DNA of 64,000 bases from Salinactinospora qingdaonensis (lineage in GTDB: Bacteria; Actinomycetota; Actinomycetes; Streptosporangiales; Streptosporangiaceae), in NCBI RefSeq assembly GCF_039539445.1, contig NZ_BAABDD010000003.1:186001-250000 (forward strand). The letters are read 5' to 3'. Position 1 is the stretch's first letter. Every line of letters starts with the position of its first letter. Positions 41,652 to 51,801 of the stretch are shown piece by piece. The notes below the pieces were generated by a model. The model saw only the letters and a program-made list of their open reading frames with translations. It was not told the DNA's origin and searched no databases. Made by a program: the position numbers and the translations under genes.

Positions 41652-42185
41652 ATGAGCGATCGCGCGGATCTCCTCGGGCACATCAACGATAAGGCCGTGA
41701 TCCACGGCAAGGTCATCCTCTCGTCGGGCGCGGAGGCCGACTACTACGTTGACCTGCGCCGTGTCACGCTCGACGGCACGAGCGCGCCCCTGGTGGGACG
41801 GGTGATGCTGGATGCCACGGCCGATCTCGACTACGACGCGGTGGGCGGGTTGACCCTGGGCGCCGACCCGGTCGCCACGGCGATGCTGCACGCTGCGGCG
41901 GCTCGCGGGCGCGCCCTGGACGCATTCGTGGTGCGTAAAGCCGGAAAGGACCACGGGCTACAGCGTCGCATCGAGGGTCCGGATGTGGCGGGCCGTCGGG
42001 TGCTGGCGGTGGAGGACACCTCGACCACCGGCGGGTCGGTGCTCACCGCCGTCTCGGCGCTGCGCGAGGCTGGTGCCCACGTCGTGGGGGTCGCCGTGAT
42101 CGTCGAACGCGGCGCGCGCGCCAAAATCACCGGCGAGGGGCTGACCTACCGTGCCGCCTTCGAACTGGACGAGCTCACGATCTAG
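41652..42185 (+). CDS. pyrE: Orotate phosphoribosyltransferase
   Basis: Cytosolic enzyme of 177 residues converting orotate and PRPP to OMP in pyrimidine synthesis. Visible motifs are KVILSSGAEADYYVDLRRVT and the PRPP-binding VLAVEDTSTTGGSVLTAV. ATG 41652 begins MSDRADLL; an ATG two codons earlier is possible. Other pyr genes are not nearby. Confidence 0.92.
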   Translation: MSDRADLLGHINDKAVIHGKVILSSGAEADYYVDLRRVTLDGTSAPLVGRVMLDATADLDYDAVGGLTLGADPVATAMLHAAAARGRALDAFVVRKAGKDHGLQRRIEGPDVAGRRVLAVEDTSTTGGSVLTAVSALREAGAHVVGVAVIVERGARAKITGEGLTYRAAFELDELTI

Positions 42186-42305
42186 CCAACCCGGCGGCCC
42201 TGACCAAGCGCCGCACAGCTAACGAACAGTCCCTGTATGGGTCCACCGGGCGACGCCTGGGCGCACCTGTCGCGCTTTGCGCTAGGGGCGAACCAAGGGA
42301 GGGCT

Positions 42306-42791
42306 CTAGGAGGACTCGGTGGGTGTGGTGCTGGGTCGGGGCGAGGAATCGGCTTTGACGGTGAAGCTGTATCCGGGGGGCTCGTCGGCTACCTCGCGTT
42401 CCTGGCCATTGACGAAGACCTCAACCGCGCCGGGGGCACCGATGGTGACATCCAGGCGCGGCTGGTCGTAGGTGACGTACTGGCCCTGCTGCATGGTGGT
42501 GTCGGTGAGGACTTTGCCTCCGGGTACACGTACGAGTATGTCGCTGGACTCGCCCAGCACTCTGATGTAGAGCGAACTGGCCGCGGCTGTCTCCTCTGGC
42601 TGGGTCAGGGCCGCCGAATCATCGGGCACCACGAGCTCGCCGTTCCCAGGTAGGGAGCGGTAGAGGAAGTAACCACCGAGGACTACGAGGGCGATGAACA
42701 GAACGACCACTCCGACGATGGCCAACAGTTGGCCGACGCCCCGTGGATCATTGCGATGTCGTCCCACGAAGTTGAATGTAGCGTGAATCAC
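42306..42791 (-). CDS. Membrane-anchored protein with RodZ-like C-terminal domain
   Basis: Protein of 161 residues. An N-terminal basic segment precedes a helix (about 22-44, QLLAIVGVVVLFIALVVLGG). An extracytoplasmic domain follows (about 75-145, including SSDILVRVPGGKVLTDTTMQ and GAVEVFVNGQ), resembling DUF4115 domains of RodZ-type proteins. It lacks the Xre HTH domain of RodZ. GTG 42791 is a weak start. It converges with pyrE. Role unknown, perhaps at the cell envelope. Confidence 0.65.
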   Translation of the reverse strand: MIHATFNFVGRHRNDPRGVGQLLAIVGVVVLFIALVVLGGYFLYRSLPGNGELVVPDDSAALTQPEETAAASSLYIRVLGESSDILVRVPGGKVLTDTTMQQGQYVTYDQPRLDVTIGAPGAVEVFVNGQEREVADEPPGYSFTVKADSSPRPSTTPTESS

Positions 42792-43102
42792 CCGTCATAA
42801 GCGACAGCACGTACCCGTGAATGCCAACTTATCTCCAATTTGACCACATTTTGGTAGATTCCACCGCTCTTTTGACTACCCATAGTGATCAACACTGCGA
42901 GAGAGATCACTCACCAACACCACTAACGCCAGGGACAACAGCGCAACCCACCGCGCCGCCCTGGTCTAGACCTTTCGCTTATCGCCGGTGTTCGCGATAC
43001 TGGCTCGGGTAACCCAATGGGTATTCCCGTATAAGAACTCGGTCTCGCGCCTTCGTCGAGGCCGTTACAGGCAACACTCAAGGCCAATCAGGAGGCACTA
43101 CC
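42792..43102. other. Promoter region between divergent membrane-protein and fba genes
   Basis: About 310 bp. It contains a GGTCTAGACC dyad at 42963-42972, a TATAAG -10-like hexamer at 43030-43035, and AT-rich sequence near 42830-42860. Confidence 0.5.
42962..42972. promoter_or_regulatory. Candidate DasR-type (dre) operator upstream of fba
   Basis: TGGTCTAGACC contains the perfect dyad GGTCTAGACC and matches the GntR/HutC dre consensus ACTGGTCTAGACCACT at 13 of 16 positions. It lies about 130 bp upstream of fba. Confidence 0.45.
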
Positions 43103-44125
<1,023 letters not shown>

Positions 44126-44174
44126 TGCTCGCCGCTTTAGGCCGGCCGGGGACCCCGCGCCGGTTCCCGGCCCC

Positions 44175-44203
44175 GCTCCCGGCTCGCCGGTCGAGCCGGG
44201 AGC
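44175..44203 (+). terminator. Terminator of fba
   Basis: Perfect 11-bp stem GCTCCCGGCTC/GAGCCGGGAGC with a 7-nt loop, about 50 bp past the fba stop. Confidence 0.7.
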
Positions 44204-44269
44204 GCCCGCCCCACCCGCGCCCGGCGGTGCGTGTCTGCCTGACGCGGCGGCGCTGGCAGGATGGGCGGT

Positions 44270-44686
44270 ATGGACGCGCACACCAATCTGCTGGGCGAAC
44301 CGCCCGAGACGCTGCTGCCCGACGACGCCGGCCCGCGCGGGGAGCTACAGCAGGGGCGGGACCCACGTGAGGTCGCCGCCCGCTTCCCGACTTCCTCGGC
44401 TGCCTGGGCCCACCTGGCCGAAGGGGCGCTGGACGACAGCGACCCCGTGGCCGCCTACGCGTTCGCCCGCACCGGCTACCACCGCGGGCTCGACCAGTTG
44501 CGGCGGGCGGGCTGGAAGGGGCACGGTCCGATCCCGTGGTCGCACGAGCCCAACCGCGGCTTCCTGCGCTCGCTGCATGCGCTGAGCCGGGCCGCCGCGG
44601 CCATCGGCGAGACCGACGAGGCCGAGCGCTGCGGTAGCTTCCTCCGCGACAGCAGCGGGGAGGCGGCGGAAGCTCTCAACGGGTGA
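44270..44686 (+). CDS. DUF3151 protein
   Basis: Soluble protein of 138 residues of DUF3151, an actinobacterial family often between fba and purA. Visible are FPTSSAAWAHLAEGAL and RTGYHRGLDQLRRAGWKG and HEPNRGFLRSLHALSRAA. ATG 44270 has AGGATGG upstream; ATG 44261 is a close alternative. Function unknown. Confidence 0.85.
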   Translation: MDAHTNLLGEPPETLLPDDAGPRGELQQGRDPREVAARFPTSSAAWAHLAEGALDDSDPVAAYAFARTGYHRGLDQLRRAGWKGHGPIPWSHEPNRGFLRSLHALSRAAAAIGETDEAERCGSFLRDSSGEAAEALNG

Positions 44687-44736
44687 GAGTAATCGCAACA
44701 AATCTTTAAAAACGTCAAACAGCAGCAAACCGGACC

Positions 44737-44765
44737 CTGACGTGTGAGCGGCGTTCGTGTACGCT
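44737..44765 (+). promoter_or_regulatory. Candidate purA promoter
   Basis: CTGACG (44737-44742), a 17-nt spacer and TACGCT (44760-44765). A transcript starting near 44772 would begin with the adjacent hairpin. Confidence 0.4.
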
Positions 44766-44776
44766 CGACACGCAAG

Positions 44777-44806
44777 AGCCCCTGTCGCCGCCTTGCGCCA
44801 GGGGCT
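44777..44806 (+). terminator. Hairpin with short T-run at the start of the purA leader
   Basis: AGCCCCTG/CAGGGGCT (8 bp) with a 14-nt loop then TTCG, about 90 bp after DUF3151 and 70 bp before purA. It could be the DUF3151 terminator or an attenuator in the purA leader. Confidence 0.5.
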
Positions 44807-44874
44807 TTCGTAGGCACTAGCCACCATGACTGTGGGTGCACGGTCCTCGCGAGCAGAAGAAGAGGGAGACGCGG

Positions 44875-46158
44875 ATGCCGGCCATCACGATCATCGGCGC
44901 CCAATGGGGGGATGAGGGCAAAGGCAAGGCCGCTGACCTGGTCGGTGACCGTGTCGACTACGTCGTGCGCTTCCAGGGCGGCAACAACGCCGGGCACACA
45001 GTTGTCATCGGTGAGGAAAAGTACGCGGTCCACTCGCTGCCGGTAGGCGTCCTCTCCCCCAACGTCGTCCCGGTCATCGCCAACGGCGTGGTCATCGACC
45101 CCGAGGTGCTTTTCGAGGAGATCCGCGGCCTCCAAGCGCGTGGCGTCACCTGCGAGAACCTGTTGGTCTCGGCGAACGCACACCTGATCATGCCCTACCA
45201 TCGCGCTCTGGACAAGGTCACCGAGCGGTTCCTGGGCAAGGCGCGCATCGGCACCACCGGGCGGGGTATCGGCCCCACCTACGCCGACAAGATCTCGCGC
45301 GTGGGCGTGCGCGTGCAGGACATGTTCGACGCCAAGATCCTGCGCAAAAAGCTGGAACTAGCGCTCAACGACAAGAACCAGATCCTGACCAAGGTCTTCA
45401 ACCGCCGGGGCTTGGAGCTGGAGCGCATCTTGGACCAATACCTGGCCTACGGCGAGGAGCTGCGGCCCTACGTGGCCGACACCAGCTTGGTCCTCAACCG
45501 CGCGCTCGACGAAGACAAGGTCGTCTACCTGGAAGGCTCGCAGGCCACACTGCTTGACGTGGACCACGGCACCTACCCCTTCGTCACCTCCTCCAACCCC
45601 ACTGCCGGCGGCGCGGCCGTGGGCGCGGGCATCGGCCCCACCCGCATCAGTAAGGTCATCGGGGTGGTGAAGGCTTACACCACGCGCGTGGGTGCCGGCC
45701 CCTTCCCCACCGAACTGCTTGACGAGTCCGGCGACTGGCTGCGTGAGCAGGGCCACGAGTACGGCGTTACCACAGGCCGCAACCGCCGCTGCGGCTGGTT
45801 CGACGCCGTGATCGCCCGCTACGCCACCCGCGTCAACGGGATCACCGACTTCTTCCTCACCAAGCTCGACGTGCTTTCCGGGCTGGAGCGGGTGCCGGTA
45901 TGTGTGGCCTACGAGGTCGACGGTGTGCGCCACGACGAGTTCCCCGTTACCCAGACCGACTTCCACCACGCCACGCCGATCTATGAGTACCTGGACGGCT
46001 GGAACGAGGACATGTCGGGGGTGCGCTCCTTCGAGGACCTCCCCAAGAACGCCCAGCGCTACGTGCGGGCCCTGGAGGAGATGTCGGGCGCTCCCATCTC
46101 GGCCATCGGCACCGGCCCGGGACGCGACCAGACCCTGGAGCTGCGCTCGTTGGTCTAG
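44875..46158 (+). CDS. purA: Adenylosuccinate synthetase
   Basis: GTP-dependent enzyme of 427 residues joining IMP and aspartate in AMP synthesis. Signature residues are visible in IGAQWGDEGKGK (GTP-binding loop, residues 7-18), RFQGGNNAGHTVVIG, and TTGRNRRCGWFDAV. ATG 44875 has GAGGGAGA upstream; an in-frame longer start lacks a site. purD follows 111 bp downstream. Confidence 0.97.
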   Translation: MPAITIIGAQWGDEGKGKAADLVGDRVDYVVRFQGGNNAGHTVVIGEEKYAVHSLPVGVLSPNVVPVIANGVVIDPEVLFEEIRGLQARGVTCENLLVSANAHLIMPYHRALDKVTERFLGKARIGTTGRGIGPTYADKISRVGVRVQDMFDAKILRKKLELALNDKNQILTKVFNRRGLELERILDQYLAYGEELRPYVADTSLVLNRALDEDKVVYLEGSQATLLDVDHGTYPFVTSSNPTAGGAAVGAGIGPTRISKVIGVVKAYTTRVGAGPFPTELLDESGDWLREQGHEYGVTTGRNRRCGWFDAVIARYATRVNGITDFFLTKLDVLSGLERVPVCVAYEVDGVRHDEFPVTQTDFHHATPIYEYLDGWNEDMSGVRSFEDLPKNAQRYVRALEEMSGAPISAIGTGPGRDQTLELRSLV

Positions 46159-46269
46159 CGCCCTGGCCGGCGCCGCCGCGGACCAACCGGGGCCGGTAAG
46201 GACTCAGAATGGACATAGGCGCCACGTGCGCACCCGTGTCCGCTCTTAAGCCAAGGTTGGTTCGTCCCT

Positions 46270-47532
46270 GTGAAAGCCCTCGTTCTCGGCGGCGGTGGCC
46301 GCGAGCACGCTCTCGCCCGTGCCCTGTCCTTCGACCCCGGTGTGACCGCTGTGCACTGCGCGCCCGGCAATCCGGGGACAGCGGAACTGGCGGAGAATCA
46401 CGTCGTCGACGTCACCGATGGGCGTGCCGTCACCGAGCTGGCCGCGCGGTTGCGGGCGGAGCTGGTGGTGATCGGCCCTGAGGCGCCGCTGGTGGCGGGG
46501 GTGGCCGACGAGCTGCGTCGCGCCGGGATTCCGGTGTTTGGCCCCGACCGGGCCGCGGCCCGACTGGAGGGTTCGAAAGCCTTTGCCAAGGAGGTCATGT
46601 CCGCAGCGGGGGTACCCACGGCGCGGTCGCGGGCCTGCTCCTCGGCGTCGCAGGTCGCTGAGGCCCTGACCGCGTTCGGCCCGCCCTATGTGGTCAAAGA
46701 CGACGGGCTGGCCGCCGGCAAGGGCGTGGTGGTCACTACCGATCTCGCCGCCGCCAAGGAACACGCCCGGAAGTGCCACCGCGTCGTCGTTGAGGAGTTC
46801 CTCGACGGCCCCGAAGTCTCGCTGTTCGTGTTCAGCGACGGCAGACACGCAGTACCGCTGCTGCCCGCCCAGGACTTCAAACGCGCCTATGACGGCGACG
46901 AGGGCCCCAACACCGGCGGCATGGGGGCTTACGCGCCGCTGCCCTCGGCTCCGGCCGGCCTCACCGAGGAGGTCATGGGCAGCATCGTGGCGCCCACCGT
47001 GGCCGAGATGTCGCGGCGCGGCGCCCCCTTCCAGGGGATGCTCTACGTCGGTCTCGCGCTCACCGTGCAGGGCCCCCGGGTGGTGGAGTTCAATGCCCGC
47101 TTCGGCGATCCGGAGACGCAGGTGGTGCTCGACCGGCTGGCGACTCCGCTGGGTGGCCTGCTGCAAGCCTGCGACACCGGCGGGTTGGGCGGCGTGCAGG
47201 CTCTGGAGTGGCGGCCGGGTGCGGCCGTGACCGTGGTGATCGCGGCCGAGAACTACCCCGGCTCCCCTGCCAAGGGCGATCCCATCCACGGGCTCGATGC
47301 TGCCGAGGCTGTGGCGGGGGCTTACGTGCTGCACGCCGGCACCAAGCGCGACGCCCAAGGGCACCTGGTTTCCGCGGGGGGTCGGGTGCTCAGCGTGGTG
47401 GGCTCTGGTCCCGACCTGGCCGAAGCCCGCGACCGCGCCTACGAGGCGGTGGACCACATCGAGCTGCGCGGCTGTTTTTACCGCGGCGACATCGCGCGAC
47501 GGGCGGCACTGGCCGACCAAGGGGCGACATGA
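46270..47532 (+). CDS. purD: Phosphoribosylamine-glycine ligase
   Basis: ATP-grasp enzyme of 420 residues forming GAR in purine synthesis. Visible are LVLGGGGREHALARAL at the N-terminus, ATP-grasp elements VVKDDGLAAGKGVVV and PNTGGMGAYAPLP, and FNARFGDPETQVVL near the metal-binding Asn/Glu. GTG 46270 is the start. It lies between purA and purB on the same strand. Confidence 0.96.
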   Translation: MKALVLGGGGREHALARALSFDPGVTAVHCAPGNPGTAELAENHVVDVTDGRAVTELAARLRAELVVIGPEAPLVAGVADELRRAGIPVFGPDRAAARLEGSKAFAKEVMSAAGVPTARSRACSSASQVAEALTAFGPPYVVKDDGLAAGKGVVVTTDLAAAKEHARKCHRVVVEEFLDGPEVSLFVFSDGRHAVPLLPAQDFKRAYDGDEGPNTGGMGAYAPLPSAPAGLTEEVMGSIVAPTVAEMSRRGAPFQGMLYVGLALTVQGPRVVEFNARFGDPETQVVLDRLATPLGGLLQACDTGGLGGVQALEWRPGAAVTVVIAAENYPGSPAKGDPIHGLDAAEAVAGAYVLHAGTKRDAQGHLVSAGGRVLSVVGSGPDLAEARDRAYEAVDHIELRGCFYRGDIARRAALADQGAT

Positions 47533-47879
47533 CCTGGCTTTAAAGGACCGGGTTTGGAGGTAGCGCCCAACTGGCCGCTGGGGGAACTCCTCCTCCGTCC
47601 AGACACCCCTATGGGGTGGCGGGGACGCGTGCTTCGCCGGCTCCTGCGGCGGCGCGCCCCGGCCCTCGTTAAGGAGTACTTCGAGACCCAGAAACGACCC
47701 GCCTGATCTGGCTCATGTCAACAGTGCGGCCCCCTGCGCCCATGCGGGGCGGAGCAGCTCAGAGAAACGGTTCCTTCCGGCCTCGGAAAGGGGCGGGTTC
47801 CTCGCTGGATCACGCTGAAACCGCGGCGGTGCGGCCCGCCTGCCGCGCCCGTCCTGCCCAGTCCTGCCAGAATGGGTGA
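47533..47879. other. Gap between purD and purB
   Basis: About 350 bp. A possible 50-codon ORF lies at 47554-47706; otherwise no structure is clear. Confidence 0.35.
47554..47706 (+). CDS. Possible 50-residue basic protein
   Basis: From TTG 47554 (AAGGA seven bases upstream) an open frame with fair GC3 encodes a 50-residue, strongly basic product with GWRGRVLRRLLRRR and ending ETQKRPA. The TTG start and lack of homology make it uncertain; it may be a remnant or not coding. Confidence 0.25.
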   Translation: MEVAPNWPLGELLLRPDTPMGWRGRVLRRLLRRRAPALVKEYFETQKRPA

Positions 47880-49187
47880 GTGATCGAGCGCTATACCCTT
47901 CCGGAGATGGGCCGCGTCTTCAGCGACGCGCACAAGTACGAACTTTGGTGCAAGGTCGAGACGCTGGTGGTGGAGGCTCACGCACGGGCGGGCACCGTGC
48001 CGGCCGAGACCGTTGAGCCGGTGCGGCAGGCGCCGCCCCCCACCCCGGAGCGGGTGGCCGAAATCGAGGCCGTCACCCAGCACGACGTCATCGCCTTCCT
48101 CACCGCCTGGGCCGACAACACTGAACCGCGTGAGGCCGCGGCGTGGGTGCATTTCGGCATGACCTCCTCCGACCTGCTCGACACCGCTTTGGCCGCCCAA
48201 CTGGTCGAGGCCACCGACATCCTGCTGGGCAAGGCCGACCGCCTGGTGGCGGCGCTGCGGGACCACGCGCTGGAGCACCGGGAGACGCTGCGGGTGGGGC
48301 GCACGCACGGCATCCACGGCGAGCCCGATGTGTGGGGGCACCGGGTAGCCGATTTCGCGTTCGCCATGGCGCGCTCGCGCGACCGGCTGCGGCGCGCCCG
48401 CGAGGCCGTGGGCGTCATGGCCATCTCCGGGCCGGTGGGCACCTACTCCAACATCGACCCGGCGGTGGAATCCTACGTGGCCCAGCGGTTGGGGCTGGCC
48501 CCGGCCGACGTTTCCACCCAGGTCGTCATGCGCGACGGCATCTCGGAATGGGTGAGCGCGCTGGCGGTCATGGCCTCGGTGTGCGAGGCGGTGGCCCTAG
48601 AGGTCCGCCATGGCCAGCGCACGGAGGTGCGCGAGCTGTGGGAACCCTTCGGCAAAGGGCAGAAGGGCTCCAGCGCCATGCCGCACAAGAAGAACCCCAT
48701 CCTGTCCGAGCGCATCTGCGGGATGGCGCGCATTGTGCGCGGCCAGATCGTGCCCGTCATGGAGGGGATTCCGCTGTGGCACGAGCGCGATATCTCCCAC
48801 TCCTCCACTGAGCGCATCGCGCTGCCCGACGCCGCCATCGCCACCGACTACCTGCTGCATCTGACTACGCGGCTGGTGAGCGGGCTGGTCGTCGACGCCG
48901 ATCGGATGCGGGCCAACCTCGACTCCACGCACGGCCTGATCTACTCCTCGACCGTAGTCTCGGAGTTGATCGAGACGGGACTGTCGCGGGAGGACGTCTA
49001 CGCGCTGGTACAGGCGGCGGCGATGCGCACTTGGGAGACCGAGGTGGCGTTCCGGGCGACGCTGCGCGAGGAGGCCGACGCGCGCGGCGTCACCCTGGAC
49101 GAGGCCCGGCTGGACGAGGTGTGTCGCCCCGAGCGTTTCGTAGCGCGCCTGGGGCCGGTGTTCGAGCGGCTGGGCAAGCTGAGCTGA
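47880..49187 (+). CDS. purB: Adenylosuccinate lyase
   Basis: Enzyme of 435 residues acting twice in purine synthesis (SAICAR and adenylosuccinate cleavage). The fumarase/ASL superfamily signature is in SSAMPHKKNPILSER, and RVGRTHGIHGEP and HFGMTSSDLLDTAL are conserved active-site segments. GTG 47880 has only a weak GGGTGA site. It ends a purA-purD-purB run. Confidence 0.95.
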   Translation: MIERYTLPEMGRVFSDAHKYELWCKVETLVVEAHARAGTVPAETVEPVRQAPPPTPERVAEIEAVTQHDVIAFLTAWADNTEPREAAAWVHFGMTSSDLLDTALAAQLVEATDILLGKADRLVAALRDHALEHRETLRVGRTHGIHGEPDVWGHRVADFAFAMARSRDRLRRAREAVGVMAISGPVGTYSNIDPAVESYVAQRLGLAPADVSTQVVMRDGISEWVSALAVMASVCEAVALEVRHGQRTEVRELWEPFGKGQKGSSAMPHKKNPILSERICGMARIVRGQIVPVMEGIPLWHERDISHSSTERIALPDAAIATDYLLHLTTRLVSGLVVDADRMRANLDSTHGLIYSSTVVSELIETGLSREDVYALVQAAAMRTWETEVAFRATLREEADARGVTLDEARLDEVCRPERFVARLGPVFERLGKLS

Positions 49188-50305
49188 CCGCCCGCCCGCG
49201 GGGCGTAGTGAGACGAAGGTGGGCCGGCCGCGGAAGGGCGAGCACGCCCCGCCGGGGTGGGGAAGGGCTGGCGCCGCCGGCACGCTGCCGGGCCGTGGGG
49301 CCTTTCCCCGGCCTTGGCGCGACGGCCCGGTTGCCGGCCCGGCCGTTGCGGGCCCTCTCAACGGCCACAGCACCGCCGTCTCAGGGCCGGCTGGGCTCCC
49401 GCCCGGGGTTGGCCCCCCACAGCCCCCAGCGCGAGCCCAGCCGGCCATATGTAAAGGCACCCAAGTCCCCACATGTTGCTTTTCGCCGACCTGCGGCGGG
49501 CGCTGCCAGAGGTGGGGCCTTTGGGCAGGGTGGGAAGATCTCTCGGGCGGGCGCAAAGCAAGCGCAATCCCCCGGGGGCCGTCGATGCGCGTGGACACAC
49601 GGGACGGGACCAAAGGGGCGGGGCTCGGGAGCTAGCCAGTGGCGCGGTGGACCCACCCTGCTACGGCACGGATGGCGGACAGGGCGTGCCTGCTGCCCCC
49701 GTCACGTCGATCACCACTTCTGGCCAGCGGATTTCAACGGCGAGACGGAAAGGGGCCAAGGCGGCTCCACGGCGGTGCCGAGAGGTGGCCGTCTCTGGCC
49801 GAAGGGCGGGGAAGCGGGGCGCAGACGAGCGTCGGACGCTGCCAACCGCTGCGGCGCCGGGGCTGTGGCAGCGACCTCTCAACTCCACTACCGCCGTGAA
49901 GGTGGCGTCCCGGCCAGGTGATCCGCACCACGATGGGTCTAGCCACAATGCGCACGGCTTACAGTAGTAGAGGTGTTTTTCCGTATCGGCGCGTACCGCA
50001 CCGGGTAGGGCCGCCGCGGAGGAGCCACACACACCGGTACAGGGCTGATCGAGCGTGGTTGCTATGGCAAAGAGACCCCGGAGACCCCGGAGACCCTGGA
50101 AAACCGGACTGCATGCACGGTTTTCGGCGAATCCGGTGAATCGCCGCAGATTGAACGGGCATGCGTGGTGTGTTGCTATAGAGTCATCGCCACATGGCTA
50201 CCGGTTGAGCCCATCTCGTCGGAACGCTCCGCGTGAACCCCGCGTCTGATCGCACATAGACACGCCCGACGAGTACCACCTTTGAATCGCCTCACGAAGG
50301 AGCAA
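49188..50305. other. Long intergenic region between purB and murA paralogue
   Basis: About 1.1 kb with no credible gene or RNA. It contains a three-copy 9-nt direct repeat (AGACCCCGG, AGACCCCGG, AGACCCTGG) at about 50072-50099. Confidence 0.5.
50072..50099. repeat. Short tandem direct repeat
   Basis: Three tandem 9-nt units, two identical (AGACCCCGG) and one variant (AGACCCTGG), about 210 bp upstream of the MurA-like gene. Confidence 0.7.
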
Positions 50306-51598
50306 ATGAGCATGGGCCAGGAGGTTCGCTACCGCGTTCGCGGAGGCCGCCCATTGAACGGAACCGCGTTCATCCAGGGCGCGAAGAACGCCGTCCTGCC
50401 GATGATCGGTGCCGCCCTGCTCGCGGCCAAGGGGCGCACGGTGCTGCGGAACGTCCCCATCATCGAGGACGTCTACCGCGCGCTGGAACTCGCCGAACAC
50501 GTCGGCGCCAAGGTCGAGTTCCACAAGGCCGAACGCACCGTTGTCATCGACGCCTCTCAACTCGGCGACCCCGAGCGTGCCGTTCTACCGGCCCACATCG
50601 CCGCACGCTTTCGCGGCTCCGTGCTGTTCGTTCCCGCCCTGATGCACCGTATGGGTCGTGCGCGCATCGAAGGCGTGGGGGGCTGCAATCTGGGCAGCCG
50701 TAACCTGGACTTCCACTACCGTGGCTTCGCCCGGTTGGGCGCCGAGGTCTCCGAGGACAGCGAGCGCAACCACATCAACGTCAAGGCCGGCTCGCTGCGC
50801 GGAGGCCACCTCTACCTGGACACCCCCTCCCACACCGGTACCGAAAACTTGATCATGGCGTCGGTGCTGGCCCAGGGGACCACCGTGATCGAGCACGCGG
50901 CGCTGGAGCCCGAGGTCATCGACGTCATCGAGTTCCTCAGCCGCATGGGTGCCCGCATCAGCGGTGGCGGGACCGGCTTCATCACTGTCGAGGGCGTCGA
51001 CGAACTCACCGCAGTCGAGCACACTATTATGTCCGACCGTATCGACTCTGGTGTGTTCGCCATGATGACGGCCGCCACTGGCGGTGAGGTCAGCCTGGTC
51101 GGCGCTAACATCGAGCACCTGGGTGTGGCGCGCTGGAAGCTGGAGCAGATGGGCGTGGAGTTCGCCCAGCAGGGCGCGGTGCTGCACGTGCGCCGCGACG
51201 CCAACACGCTGCTGCGCCCGATCAACGCCGTCACCTCACCGTACCCGGGTTTTGCCACCGACCTCCAGTCGCCGCTGATGGCCCTGTCCACGCTGGCCGA
51301 CGGCGAGAGCTACATCCACGAAGCCATATACGACGGCCGATTCGCCCTCGCCGACGAGCTCAACAAGATGGGGGCCAAAGTCGAGGTCGCGGGCACGCGA
51401 GCCATCGTGCACGGTCCCACCGACCTGCACGGAAGCGAAGTCGTCGCCCACGATCTGCGCACCGGCGCCGCTCTGCTGCTGGCGGGGTTGGCCGCCGATG
51501 GGGAGACGGTGGTCGCGCCCGGCTACTTGGTGGATCGAGGTCACTCTCAGTTCTCGGCTAGATTGACCGCATTGGGCGCGGACGTGGAGCGGGTTTAG
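50306..51598 (+). CDS. MurA-type UDP-GlcNAc 1-carboxyvinyltransferase (paralogue)
   Basis: Enolpyruvyl transferase of 430 residues adding PEP to UDP-GlcNAc in peptidoglycan synthesis. The catalytic Cys is present in EGVGGCNLGSRNLDFH, the KN motif in QGAKNAVLPMIGAAL, and VTSPYPGFATDLQSPLMAL near the C-terminus. Loop sequence (GSRNLDFH rather than GARPxDxH) marks it as an actinobacterial MurA paralogue rather than the housekeeping copy. ATG 50306 has AAGGAG upstream. It is followed by an unknown regulator gene. Confidence 0.85.
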   Translation: MSMGQEVRYRVRGGRPLNGTAFIQGAKNAVLPMIGAALLAAKGRTVLRNVPIIEDVYRALELAEHVGAKVEFHKAERTVVIDASQLGDPERAVLPAHIAARFRGSVLFVPALMHRMGRARIEGVGGCNLGSRNLDFHYRGFARLGAEVSEDSERNHINVKAGSLRGGHLYLDTPSHTGTENLIMASVLAQGTTVIEHAALEPEVIDVIEFLSRMGARISGGGTGFITVEGVDELTAVEHTIMSDRIDSGVFAMMTAATGGEVSLVGANIEHLGVARWKLEQMGVEFAQQGAVLHVRRDANTLLRPINAVTSPYPGFATDLQSPLMALSTLADGESYIHEAIYDGRFALADELNKMGAKVEVAGTRAIVHGPTDLHGSEVVAHDLRTGAALLLAGLAADGETVVAPGYLVDRGHSQFSARLTALGADVERV

Positions 51599-51626
51599 TC
51601 CGGTCGATCCGGATAACCCCAGTTCG

Positions 51627-51664
51627 CGCTGGGTGGGGGGTCCAGGCTCCCACCCACGCTTTTG
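51627..51664 (+). terminator. Terminator of MurA-like gene
   Basis: GGGTGGG/CCCACCC core, extended to GCG..CGC with one bulge, then TTTTGA, about 30 bp after the stop. Confidence 0.6.
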
Positions 51665-51801
51665 ACGTTCTGTGTCAAACGATCTTCATACGCTCCCCAC
51701 AATGGGTACGATCTCGGCAATCATGCCGTGACAGGAATTGGGTCGGGACCAGTGGGCGCACATAGTGAAGAGCGTGGAATGGTAGCGGGGAGCAGCCCGA
51801 G

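Noticed and set aside
49031..49921. Long frames in the purB-murA gap
   Set aside because: Several overlapping frames of equal quality with Gly/Arg/Pro-rich composition, typical of non-coding GC-rich DNA.
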